From contig OW051469.1 of NCBI GenBank assembly GCA_932521025.1, forward strand, positions 4,104,398 through 4,168,397: a DNA stretch of 64,000 bases, in the 5' to 3' direction. The notes beneath the pieces are model-generated. The model was not told where the DNA came from, searched no databases, and saw nothing but the letters and a program-made list of their open reading frames with translations. A program made the translations under genes and the position numbers. The DNA is from Oscheius onirici (Eukaryota; Nematoda; Chromadorea; Rhabditida; Rhabditidae). Positions 34,697 through 47,000 of this stretch are shown here, piece by piece; position 1 is the first letter of the stretch; the number at the start of each line of letters is the position of its first letter.

Positions 34697-37600
34697 TTAT
34701 TTCAAAAGGCCGAGCTTCTTGGCTTCAGTCTCGGCCCAAGCTCGGAGTTGTTCTTCAGACTCGACGGGAGAGTCGTCCTCGCCGCATTTGGCGTCAATGT
34801 AGAAGGAACCTGAAGATGCGCAAATAAGATGAAGAAAATGCAAAAAGGATGATCATGATGGGGAAACCTCTTTTCGACTTGAAACGGCATAAAGTGGTCT
34901 TCTAATAGTGCTATTGGGACTTTTGGACTTTCTTTCTGTTCAACAAGGGTCGGAAAAACTCACGCTGAGCTGCCAGCGACTCAAACTCGTCGTCATCTGC
35001 ATCAGATACGGATCCATCTCCGATTCCGAACCTCGCTCCTCCAGAACTGGGTGCCATCGACATAAGAGAGCTGTAGTCACTGAAGTCGACGACCACTCGA
35101 CTTCCCCTGACTCTTAGCTTCGAAGCGTCACAAGCTGTTCCTCCAACGACTACTGTAACCGAGGGAGTCTGAAAGGTTACTGTAATTTCGAGAGGCTCTC
35201 TACCTGAGGACTCTGAGGAAAAGCTTGGATGATTTCTTGGATGGCATCACTCGATACTAAAATTGAGCCGCTGAGATCAACATGACGGAGTTTGGAAGCG
35301 GTTTTTAAGGCCACAACTCCTTCGTCGTTCAGATAGACACAGTTCCTGAGTTGGAGAAGTTCCAAGAGAGGACATACGGTCGTGATGGCTTTGATGACTG
35401 GAGCACGGACGGCAGCCAGGGAAGAGACGTCCAACTGTTCGAGTTCTGTGAACTTAGAAATCGCAGATAAAACGGACGGGGTGATGGAAGTGTCGGAGCC
35501 GGCATTTGCCAGACTCAGAGTCTTCAGAAGAGGAAGTCCGGAACAGATGTCGTGAAGGACGGCGTCGTCTACCAGTGGATTGTAGTCGAAACTGAAAGGG
35601 AAAGTTTGCTTTGCACCTAACTGTGGTTATTGTCAAGCTTTTGTAATAAGCGATTAGTGTCTATATCGAAAGTCTTTTTCAAAGAAACACAAAAGTACTC
35701 AAGATGTTACCAAACTTGTCTAGCTAAAGACGCTCCAGTATGCTCGTCAGTGGTCGCCAGTGTTGTCGTCTTCACTTCTCTACCAGGTCAGAGCATTTTC
35801 CTCTGGACCATTTTTTTAAATTCAAGAACAAGCAGTTTTGTGACTTTGGCTACTTGGAGAAAGTCACCCGGGAGAGTCTGTGGTCCTATGTGTTTTTGTC
35901 AGCTTCTTCCGTGTTTTATCGTCATGTCTGTCTCCCTTGACCCATTTTGTTCCTTGCTTCTACACATCTCTTCTCTCTACTGTTATTATCTCCATCTCTA
36001 AAAGAACTCACGCAAGCTCGACGAGGTTCTTGATGTGCGAAATATGACTCATCCCGGCTCTGGTTAGATTGACAAATCGGTCACCACAGAGAGTAAAAAC
36101 TTGGAGATCGGCCATCAGACGTGAGATCATGCTTAAGTTCTCGTCGGTAATCTGGTAGCATTCGTTGACGCGGAGCTCTTTGATTCCTGGCGAATTGGTA
36201 CATAGATCTTCAAAGGCCATAGAATCCAATGTGAAACAGCCGTCAAGATAGAGCATTTCCAGTTGAGGACCGAGCAGTTTGAGACAGCGACCGCGAAGTC
36301 GAGAGGCACCACGGAGATCGACAGAGATCAGTGACTGACCGCAACCACGGAGAAGGTACCAGAAGGACTAGAAAGAGAGAGGTTACTGTACTGATTCGTG
36401 TCACTACCTTGTCTCCCATATTGGACATGTCTCTGTAGGACAACTTCTCCAATGAGCTCAAACCATCACTCAGTTCTGAGAGTGCTTCCCAGCCGGCTGA
36501 CAGTCCACTGATATCCAGTTCTTTCAACTGGGGACAATTCGAAGCAATGATTCCGAGAGCTTTATCGTCGAGAAGATGAACGACTCCAGAAATGTCCAAG
36601 CCTTTTAGATGGGGTCCGGCACGACGAAGAATCGCTCTCATGTGAGTGTTCCTCAAAGGGCGGTGTTTTCCGAACCCGCGAGGACTTTCTCCTTCTCTGG
36701 CTAAAGCAAGACGGTTGATTTGTGACCAGGACTGGAAAAGGAGTGAATGTAAGGATGGCTGTCTTACCTTCATGGACGATTCCATCCAAATCTTGTTGAC
36801 GCGTTCCAGACGGACAGTATCCATGACTGGTAGATGAGCGAGGATTCTTTCAAGCACAGCTGGGGGCATGTCGGAGAGCGAACAGAACTGAAGTTTTCTG
36901 CTTTTCTCTCTCTCTGTCTGTCTCTACCAACCTCTCTACTAGGAGTCCCAGCGCTAAGCGACGTGGTTGAAGATGTCCTGGACAAGTTTCCATCATCTGA
37001 ACCCTTCCAATAACGGAATCCCAGTACTTTCCATACCTCTAGAATCGTCCGACAAGACCATTCCTTTGCCTCCCTTCCTCTTGGACACGTACTCACTGAC
37101 TACCATGACTTGATCGTAGAAACGAAGCTGGTCAACAGTGGCCTCTTTGGCCTTTTGGGCGTCTTCTGATCGTCTAAAGGGATCTTTTTTTTTGCACTAT
37201 TTAGTTGACCTCACTTGAATGTAATCGTTGCCGTCCCACAATTTTTTGGCGTTTTCGGGAGTGTGGCAAAGACGTTGTGACTCTGACGCCGCTCTTCTCT
37301 GGGAAGAGAACAGTGAGAGATCTTTCCGAACTGAGAAAAGAAGGACTGTAGTTGAGAGGGAGTGATTCGGGGAGAGATGTTCGTGACTATGATTTTCCGT
37401 TCGTCTCGAGAATTGGCTTGGAAGGCAAAGGCTGCGTCAAAATCTAGATGAAGGCAAATGAAAGAGAAATCAAGAAAAAAAGTACCATCAGTCTCAACTC
37501 CTTCCATTTGTTGACCGTCAGCTAGAAGCATGGGCAAGAGACGACGGTACTTGATGAATTCGGCAGCGGAATGCGACCAGGTTCTTCTGGAGCGAGCATA

Positions 37601-37805
37601 CTGTAGAGAGACAGAGAGACTAAACACACCTCAATTTGCCGACACTGAAAAATCGGGCTCTAATCACAAAGGACTGGAAGGCTTCGGTCATGTCATTCAG
37701 TCCCTTACTCTCCAAATTTTGCCCGTGCAGTCTTCTCAAAGCCTTGAACATGGCCTGTGGCCTGTCCGAGCCACCAGATGCTCGAAAACTGGCACGAAAG
37801 TCCAT
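34697..37805 (-). CDS. RRM-F-box-leucine-rich-repeat protein
   Basis: One frame-consistent gene links three modules. The N-terminal part has a helical region (MFKALRRLHGQ, FIKYRRLLPMLLADGQQ), then an RRM (RNP2 KIIVTNIS, RNP1 region GTATITFK). A Ser/Thr-rich linker follows via a 40-bp intron ending GGGTTCAG, then an F-box (LSDMPPAVLERILAHLPVMDTVRLERVNKIW). More than ten LRRs of the FBXL cysteine-containing type come next (GLDISGVVHLLDDKALGIIA, ELRVNECYQITDENL, LLQLRNCVYLNDEGV). The C-terminus reads LRAWAETEAKKLGLLK. The start ATG follows TTATTGCAG, a trans-splice-like acceptor. It would act as an SCF adaptor with an RNA-binding domain; targets are unknown. Confidence 0.82.
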
Positions 37806-39079
37806 TTTTGCCCGAGTTTTCTGCAATAATTAAGTGTGGAAACGAGACGGCGGGTAAACAAAGAAAGTTTCTGAAGGGATGCAGGTTTGCATAAGCGGAG
37901 GTGCGACTGACCGCCTGGGCCAGTTGGAGGGGTCAATTATGCATAGTGGTCATTAGGAAAGTGGCTCTCGTATTGATTTTCAGAGCGCGGAAACCCAACA
38001 ATAGAAATTGGTGTATTTAAGGCTGTTTGAAATCGAGCCGATCTATTTCTGCTTTAAAATCAGGGAAATCGTGACGGGATAAAGAAAAGTGCGGGACTTT
38101 AAACTTCATTTTTTCTGAATTTATTTTTCTCTCGTCCAATTTCTCCCATCTCTTCTGCATTTGCCCGAAATTTGTATGTGCTTGCTAGATAAAAATGCTT
38201 CTACACTACCGCATTATAATTCTAGAGCAGTTTACAAGCAATTTATCCCTCAAATATGTAAAATATGATGCGACGGACAATCTTCGCGCTAACAACTTGG
38301 AAACAGCTGTATGGTTCCTCATTACATCAGCCGAAGCAAAAAACTGCTGAGGACGGAGGATTTCTCGGAAATATCACTGGGAAATCAATATTGCGGCTCC
38401 TTCAATGTTTTCAAAGAGATAAAAAACCGGGCAAGAGAACTAAGCAAATAAACTCTCGAATTCATGGAAAAGTGAGTAAATGGTGCTGGAGACAGACAGC
38501 TGCCGTTGGCTTCGATTGACCTCGATCCCAGTCTTGCCACGAAATGGCCAGACCACTCGTGGTCTGGCAAAAATGCCTGCAGCAAATTCTTTTCCCTTTC
38601 TACGTCTGTTAGTGCATTTTTAGTGTTTTTAATTCTTGGGGAGGCTGTAAAGCTTAGAAATAGCTACAAGTTTGGATGAAAATGAAGGACAAACAGACTA
38701 CAATGAATCTATTCTGTTTTGCATATTTTCTGAACGTATTACTGCTTCCTCTCAACATTTTCCTCGTAGAAACACTAACTATAGATCAGTTCTTGTAAAA
38801 AATATGCAGGAAAACATGGAAATTCTTAACAATTGATTGTAGCGTGACAATCGATTCCTGACTCAGTTAGTCACCCTTCGACCGATTTATTGCCTCATTT
38901 TGTGGTCTTCTCAATTATATTCTTACAATTAAAGCTATGTTGCGGAAATTATAGCCCAGCAGTCTGAATGAAAACCAAATATTTGCTTTTTACCTAAATT
39001 TGTCGCTTCATTAGTCTCACCCACCCATTTTACTATTTCCACCTTTTTTCAACTAAAATTTGCAATTTTTCGATTTCAG
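37806..39079. other. Divergent intergenic region
   Basis: Promoter region between the RRM-F-box gene and BRF1. No gene is seen. A perfect 10-bp inverted repeat with a 2-nt loop lies at 38547-38568 (GCCAGACCAC / GTGGTCTGGC). Confidence 0.55.
38547..38568. repeat. Perfect 10-bp hairpin
   Basis: GCCAGACCAC and its reverse complement are separated by TC. The position is intergenic and mid-way between divergent genes. It could be a regulatory palindrome or a transposon scar; nothing further supports either. Confidence 0.8.
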
Positions 39080-42000
39080 ATGGTCCGCACCTGCCCACAT
39101 TGCGGCAGTACTGAAATTGACGAGGATGCCGCACGGGGTACGTCTATTTCTTTTTCTCTTCGTTCATAAAATACAAAGTTCAGGAGATGCCACCTGCATG
39201 GAATGCGGAACCGTGCTGGAAGAGTCGATTGTGGTGGCCGAGAATCAGTTCCAGGAACGAGCCGGCGGCAGTGGACACACGCTCGTCGGACAATTCATTT
39301 CGGCCGAGCGACAGAGTCACACTCTTCAAGGCGTCCCCGGTCTCGTTAGCCAAGAATCGCGCGAGCTGACCTTTCAGAAAGGAAAACGGCTCATCGAGGA
39401 GGTTAGATTTTCTTTTATTTTTGCCAAAAAAAAATTCAAAATTAAGATTGCCTCGCAGCTGCGCATAAACCAATTCTGCATCGATACCTCCTATAACTTC
39501 TTCAAAATGTGCGTCATAAAGAGTCTGACCAGAGGACGAATCCGATCCCATGTCGTCGCCTCCTGCATGTACATGACCTGTCGTCTCGAAAATACGCCCC
39601 ATCTACTGCTCGATTTCAGCGATGTTACTCAGGTTTATTTGCATTTCTTCCTTATTAATGCATCTTCAGGTGAATGTCTTCGATCTCGGCCGCTGCCTCT
39701 CCTTCCTCTCCCGATCTCTTCGCATCAATCTGCCCTCAACCGACCCCTGTCTATATGTTATGCGTTTTGCCTGTTTGCTCGAGTTTGGAGAGCACCAGAA
39801 GGAGGTGAGTAATTCATCCTTGAAACTTTGCTGACAAAATTTTGATCTCGAATTTCTTTAAATGTTCATTGCACCCAGGTTTCGTCGTTTTCACAAATTT
39901 TGAAACCTCAATGTGCTTACATCAACCAACACGTATGTTTTATCATGTTGAAACGTACCCGAAAGGACACTGTTGAACGTTTTGGTTCGAGCATAGCATT
40001 CATTTGGCTTTGTCAAAATACATTTCACGCTCTCAGGACGATAATTTGCTATGATTGTGCTGGAAACATACTGAGTTTTAGGTAGTGAATCTGGCCACGC
40101 GTCTAGTTGAAAGAATGAAGAGAGACTGGATCTCTACGGGTCGTCGGCCGACGGGACTCTGTGGCGCTGCTCTTCTCATTGCTGCCAGGTATCTTTTACT
40201 CTTTCTTTCAAAATTAATGACCATCTAGAGCTTACAACTTTAATCGATCGATCGGCGACGTGGTTCGCGTAGTACACATTAGTGAGACCGTCGTGAGAAA
40301 ACGTCTGGAAGAGTTCAGTCAGACTCCCTCTGGAGCTCTGACCATTGACGATTTCCGAAGCATTGACCTGGAACAGAGTGAGGATCCCCCGGCATTTTTG
40401 GCTGCCCGGAAAAAGGCCCAGTTGGAAGCAATGAAAGAAGAACAGAAAATGGCCGAAAATATGGCTGAAGACGTAATTTTGCTCATTTTAACCTTTGTTT
40501 TCGCTCAATTTAAGGTCCAGCAGATGGAACAGGAGGTGGAAAAGGCCTTGGAGAAGAAACGGCGCGAAAAATTCAAAGCGAGTCCCTATGCCAAAGAATT
40601 GACCGGAATCGGTTAGTTTTTCATACTTTTTAGTCCAAAACTGATTATTCAGACCAAATAGACGCCGTGAGCAAGAGAGAAGCCATTCTGGTGACGGAGG
40701 AAATTATGAGGACGGTCTACGAGGCTGCGGATGATGAGGAAGAGCCGAGCTCGTCGAACGCGTTTGCCCAATTCAAGCCAACTCTTCATTCGCTCGGCAT
40801 CAAGAAGCAGGAAGTCGCAGACATGGACTACATGGAGGATATCATCTTGCCGGCGGCTGATAATGCGAATGGAGATCTCAATTTGTCTGGTGGGTGGTAT
40901 TTGCCTGTCGTTTCAGTCTCTTCTCTGAAACAGATCGCTAAAGAAGTTGAAATGATCTAAAAACCCTTACGAATGGTCCATAGAACTGTCTACGAAAATG
41001 CCGCATCTTAAATATTCAAAGCGTGGAGAGACATTTTTTTTCAACTTCACCTATTCGCCCTTTTCACAGAATAAGCTAAAATTGAAATTGCTTATCTTAA
41101 TTTGCCCCGTTTCCAGACATAGACGACGATGAGATAGACAGCTACATCCTCTCGAACGCCGAGTCGGAGCTGAAGGAAAAGATATGGATGAAGATGAACG
41201 GCGAACATTTGAAGGAGATGGAAAGGCGAAAACGCGAGAGAGAAGAAGCCGAATCGAAGGAGCCGGACGTGAAAAAGAAGAAACGAAAGCCGCCGAGCAA
41301 TGTGAACAAGTTGGCGACCCAAGATAACGGAGAGGCTCCTTCTACGGCTGCCGCGGCTATAGAGAAAGTTATTCAGGTTTTTCTTCTTCAAAGTTTTAAA
41401 AATGTTGAAAATTGAAGGAAAAGAAGCTCTCGAACAAGGTGAATTACGACATTTTGAAGGAGATTGACCACGCGATGCCCGGTTCCGCTCAAGATGAACA
41501 TCTTCCTAAGCCGATTCCGACTTTCGCGATTCCTAATCTGTTCAAACGAGAGCGGCAGCTGGCTAGACGGAATTGTCACGGAGCGAGCGCCCTCCGTCTG
41601 AATCTCGTAAAAGAGGCGCTGAATATGGAAGAGGAGGAGGAGCCGATAAAGGGCGTGAAAAAAGAAGAGCCGCTGGCTGGAGGAGACGAGGACAGCAAGT
41701 CGCTGCTTTCGAAACGACTCAAGGCCCGACCGAATGTCAGAATGCCGCCGATCAAACGAGCCCTCGAGGCGAATGGAACTGAGAGCGAGAGCGACACTAA
41801 AAAGGTTGATTTCTTCATCGAAATTGGGTCAACAATAAACATTTCTAGACTGTTCCCCTCATGGAAGACGCTCTCACGACCGCAGCAGAAGTCGAGTCGG
41901 CAAAATCGCCCGAGCCAGAAGTTGTTGAAGTCGTCAAGGCGCCGACTCTCAGCCGTCTCCAAAAGAAGAAAGTCGGTCCCGTGGTGATGAAAATCAAGAA

Positions 42001-42302
42001 AGAGCCAGTGAGTCCACAGAAGAAGATGGAACCTATGGTATTTTATCCATTTTTCGCATAAAAAACTTGTATAGGTTTCTTCTCCAGTAGCTGAGCCAGA
42101 AGTACCGAAAGAAGCGGAAATTACCGGCCCGTCGACGTCTACCAAAAAACCGGGTCCAGATGTTCCTAAACCGGCGAATCAACTGCGTCGTGGCAAGAAA
42201 GCTGGGCCTATTCTGAAACTGGAGCCTAAAAAGGAGCCGAATACGGTTAGTTTTCTGTAATTTTCCTGCCAATTCCATGTTCAGGGATCCGAACCTGGCT
42301 AG
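39080..42302 (+). CDS. TFIIIB subunit BRF1
   Basis: TFIIB-related factor that places RNA polymerase III on tRNA and 5S genes. The N-terminal zinc ribbon is intact (CPHCGSTE then [10 protein letters not shown]). Two cyclin folds follow ([43 protein letters not shown]; then [35 protein letters not shown]). After the second fold, [20 protein letters not shown] is the classic BRF motif. The BRF homology region reads [24 protein letters not shown]. The basic/acidic tail ends PKKEPNTGSEPG. A TTTCAG touches the ATG, so trans-splicing directly at the start is likely. About ten introns, all in phase where checked. Confidence 0.94.
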
Positions 42303-43219
42303 ACGGACGCAACTGTTGCAGAGAAGAGTACCCACAAGATCAATCGGTTTTTTTCTTGTTCATATTGTGTTTATTGTTCTTTTTTGGCCTTCCAAAAAAC
42401 CCGCAAATTACATGTTATAGTTTTCTATTCACTTTACGTCTTTCAGTAATAAAAATTACATTGCATAGAGACTAGGTAGCTACTAAACCTGAATCTTTGG
42501 CAGATGGAAATGGCGTTTGGTTTGCTCTGAATCTCCCAAACTTCAAACAACTTTTCACATGTTTGTCGTAATTCTGAAAACGAGAAATCTTTAATTTCCC
42601 AAAGCCAATTAGAGTTTTTTTTTAAACAAAATACTTTTGGAGTTATCAAATTGTAAGAAGCCCACAGACGCTACGAAGCTACTGAGTAATTGATGTTTTT
42701 CAATGGGTACCATCTGGTTCTACTGTTCCCACCAGGAAGAGACCACTACCTCACCGGTTCGATGCATATGAGCTACTAGACGAGCAATAGGTCCATATTT
42801 GGCAGCTAAAGATAACCGGAAGGTGTTTGCCAATGAGCATATTTGATCATTTCACCGTTACTATCTCCGTCACTGCTTCTATTCGCTGTTCAATCAAAAG
42901 ATGACAAGCGTCTGTTTCCGAAAGCTGAATGGAAGGAGACTGTCGTTCCAGAAAAATCAAAAGACTGATATCAGGTTCAATTCAGCCACTTCCTGAGCGA
43001 GCAAAACAGTAAGATTGGCAATGACCAGTGGCAAGCATAGGAAAGAGTCGAGCAATAGGATGAAAGTGTTTAAAGAAAACGTTTATTATTCTTATGAGAG
43101 ATCACGTGACAAATACCCGAATTGATTGAAGGAGAAGACGAAGGAATGAACCGCGATGCGTAAAGTGAGCAAATGGCCTAGGAAGGCGGTGTGGGGACTA
43201 GAAACACGACTGGATATGA
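42303..43219. other. Intergenic
   Basis: An AATAAA at about 42450 fits the BRF1 3' end. No gene recognised in the remainder. Confidence 0.5.
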
Positions 43220-44050
43220 CTACGCCAAGAGACGACTCTGATCCACGAGGGGACGAGCAGTATACAATGGCCTCTGGTACTGAGGGAAGGCCTCAGCTGA
43301 GCAGACCTTCTGTCCAATGGGAACGTTCATTCGGAACCACAGCAGGTAGCCTGTCTGGAAGTTGAGCGTATTTGGACATTTAGGGATTACTGTACCTCGA
43401 AGAGGACAACGACTGCCAAGACACCGGACAGAATCCATGGGACGATGGAACTGGTACAGACCGAGTTGGTCGGTCGGATATGGACATCTGACAGTTCCTT
43501 CTCCCTCTTCTCCTTGGCTTGGGCTTCGGCTAATTGGAGCTCACAGTCACCCTTCTCTTTCTGGAAATGGAGAGGATGAGTATGAGTAACTGGAAATCTC
43601 TTGACTACCAGAAGGAAACTACAGTAGATAGAGTCAGACATCGACTACTAACGGATAACAGAAGCTAGAGTTACAGTACTAAGGCACGTCTAGGAACTGT
43701 GACTAATAATGTGAGCATAAGAGTGTGGTAATTTAGAGTCTTTGGAACTGGATCAGTTCAGTAACTAGACTAAAAAACAAGAAGCTAAACTCACAATGAC
43801 TGTTCTGTAGCAGCACTTGAAGTCGTCAGTATTGTTGGCGACTGGTCGGAACTTGTCCTTCTCAGCTTCCCTCCAGTCACATGTGATTACAGTTCCGCAC
43901 ATGTTCATCTTGAGATGTTCAGCGGCACAGGCAGGCATCTGACTCTCCGGAACCTGTAGGTAGTCATTGCACTGATTCTGACAGAAGACTGTTCGGAGAA
44001 CATCGGCCTGACAGGCTGAGATGAAAGCCAGTAGAAGAGCAATTAGCATC
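43220..44050 (-). CDS. Secreted or single-pass Cys-rich membrane protein, unknown function
   Basis: Three exons (44050-43795, 43560-43396, 43354-43220). The start MLIALLLAFISACQADVL is a signal peptide. A roughly 70-residue Cys-rich ectodomain follows (CQNQCNDYL, CAAEHLKMNMCGTVITCDW, CCYRTVI). After an intron with GTGAGT donor come a charged helix (CELQLAEAQAKEKREKEL) and one membrane segment (SSIVPWILSGVLAVVVLFE), then a short tail ending DQSRLLA. The spacing of the eight or so cysteines does not match a family I know. Probably a type I surface protein. Confidence 0.72.
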
Positions 44051-47000
44051 GTTGTATCCTGCAAAAGTGGGTGGTCACTGCGGAGGAAGTGATTGGGAGG
44101 AGAGAGAAAGAGCGAGTGACGGATGGGCCGGAAATACGGGGGAGGCTATTCTCAGGGTAGGGAGAAAAAAAGAGAGAGTATGAGTGAGAACTGAGCTTTT
44201 GGATTTCCTGACTCTTGTACTCTTGAGAACGCGAAATTGGATTCTGAGAAGGCGTACTAGGAAGCAGACTCAAGAAGTGCGAGACAGGTGCAGAAAAATC
44301 TTGAAGAGAAATCATGCATGCGCTACTTTATATATGTGTTCGGTCGACGTCTGTGTACGGAAACGAGTTCGGTTTGTTAAGAGAACTGAGGTCTGACGAC
44401 GGAATGAGGTTTGAAGAAATGCTGTCTTGCGGACAGATCAGAGTCTAGAGAGGAGAGTCAAAAAGTTTACGAGTACTGTGTATGATGACGGATTGGACAG
44501 GAATCTCATCGGGAAGTTGTCGAAAGTCTGGAGATTTAGGTACTGGATTTGGGATAGAGAGTCATGACAGGAATTTCCTTAGCGTCAAAAGACAATAGAC
44601 AGGAGAATCAGATACAGGGAACCGTTCAGAGAAGGTAGTCAACGAACTGAACCATCAGTTTGTTTAGCAGAGGGGAAAGGTGGTCAAGCGAATTGATCAG
44701 TTTCTTTAGACGAAGTCAAGAGTCACAAATTATGTACGGTGTCACACAGTACATGACATAGAGTCAACTGTAACTCAGAGGCTCTAATGGAAGTTAAACT
44801 CTCCTTCTGCCAATGGTGTCGGTCGGCGCAATGGCACAGTAGCCTATTTGCCGAAATCATTGAGTCCCCGGTCAGACCCCGATGCAAACAGGATGTTTTA
44901 CACTCTCGATACCAGACGCTCTTGTGATCCCGGAAATGGTGGAAAATGGGGACAGATGGGTCTGGAGAGACAGTATTACAACGCGAGACACACGTCATCT
45001 TCAAGACGGAAGGGCTTAGTCAGATGGTCGACATTAACGAGAAGAGGAAGCGGAGGCCAAATGATGTTAATCAAGGGGAAGGAATGAGAATGTAAATGAA
45101 AGTTTGTGAGATCGAAGAAGCGGAAGAGAGGTTCATTCGAAATTTTCTCATTGACGGAAGTAAGCAATCGCTCTCAAGTAAAAAGGTCGCCCGACAAAAC
45201 AAGGACGCAGACTGAAAAGAAAGAACGATCAGTGATGCCAGGTTCGTCCAGTCGATTTCCGCATGCAAAACAAGGAAGAAAAGTGCTGACGGGCTGTTTT
45301 TACGCCGAGGAAGAGAGTCAGCTGATTCACACATACATGTGTGTGTGTGTGGTCGGGCCCATCTTTTTCTCATTTCCGCATTAGTATGGTCGATGAGACG
45401 GAGAGAAAATATGGGTAAGAATGGGACAGGGAAGCGGGAACGAGAGGGGATCGGAGACCACGAGGAACTCGCCGTCCCGGCCCATTTGTCATGTCACCGA
45501 CACGCATACGCGCAGGCAGAAAACTGACTGAAGACAATAAGTCGCATGGACAGCAGACAACAGGTTTTGTGGACAAGATATCCGATCCTGGTACTAACCG
45601 TGCTCTCAGTTCCTTGACCTGCCAGATCGGACCGGATCGCGCTCTAACATTTAGCTAACCAAGCAAAAGTTTGCTCGACTTCTTGGAGCTGTTATAAAGA
45701 GCACAGAGTTCTAGGCGTTGCGGAAAGGACAAAATGAATGTCTCTCCGGTTAGTCAGACATCTATTTCCAGCTTAACTAATGAGGTTTACCACCTCTGTT
45801 TATGACTTTCCGATCCTCACCAGAAATCAGCTGAAGTGCGATGAAAAATAAGCATGATGAGGAAGTGAATAGGATGACAAACAGCGCCAAAAGATCAGTC
45901 CGAGTCCATACGGGGAACTCCTCTTTGCAACAATTAAGCGGAGAGAAGGAACAAAAAAGACCAAAGAAGGACTACTGAATATAGAAGTACGTGCTCGCAC
46001 ATATACGAGGCGGAAGGAACTAGGCCCGAGGCCTTCCCCTTCGGGGGCGGAGTTTCCTCATTCATTCGATCGCCGAGGAGAATGAGAAATAGAGCAATAG
46101 ACTAAAGACAGGTGTCACTTACAACAAATTGTTTCAATAGTTTTAGGAAAAAGTGCGGTTGTGAGTCAGGACAAGGAAGCGGATTGGCACTGGGGCGGGT
46201 CTCGCCGCCCAAGCACCAAAGAATTGCCAATGCGGAAGTGGTCGCTCTTCCCTCTACAGCATATATGTGCTAGTCGTGTGGGAAATTAAGCGTGTGGGAA
46301 AGAACGTGCGTTCCACTCCGTCTACTAATTGGAAGCTTTTCTAAGAAGATACGGGTCTGAACCCGAGACAGTTACCATTTTCTACTCGGATTAAGCTTGT
46401 TTCTCTCAAAAACATTAGCTCTAAAGACTGCCTCCCACATTGTAGACCAAAATGAGCATCTCTAGTCATATTGTCCTATGAGGAAAAGTAATGTTAATCG
46501 GCTTAGAGGACCCGATTAGGCGGAAGCAGCCTGGCTCTTAGATTAGCAATTCCATTTCTTAGAAATGGACTTCCGGCTTGAAGACAGAAAACAGAAAGGG
46601 CAGGTTGTAGGATAGGGAGAGAAGGCAAAGGAGGGTGAGCAAACATAGACAAGTCGGGGCTTCCTGGTCTGGGAATGGGTTGAAATAAGGAAAGAAAACA
46701 TTATCGAAAAAAAACTCTATCTCCCTGTCTCTCAAGACGCAGTTGATCAACTTAATCTCCCGATCCGTACCCACGTCTTCCGAATAATTGGAATCGCCAG
46801 CGGATCGTGTTAAGTACTCGAGTTGCGGGTCGACCGACTTCCAATTAATACTGAACAAAGACAGGTTCCAATTCAGGGAATCCCCTTTACTGAACACTTT
46901 TTTATCCTCCCATATATCGAGGCTATTTGGAGCGAATCGGCATCGAAGATCAGCACTCTCTCTCTATCATGAGGAAGTATTAAACCGGGTCAGCAGCAAT

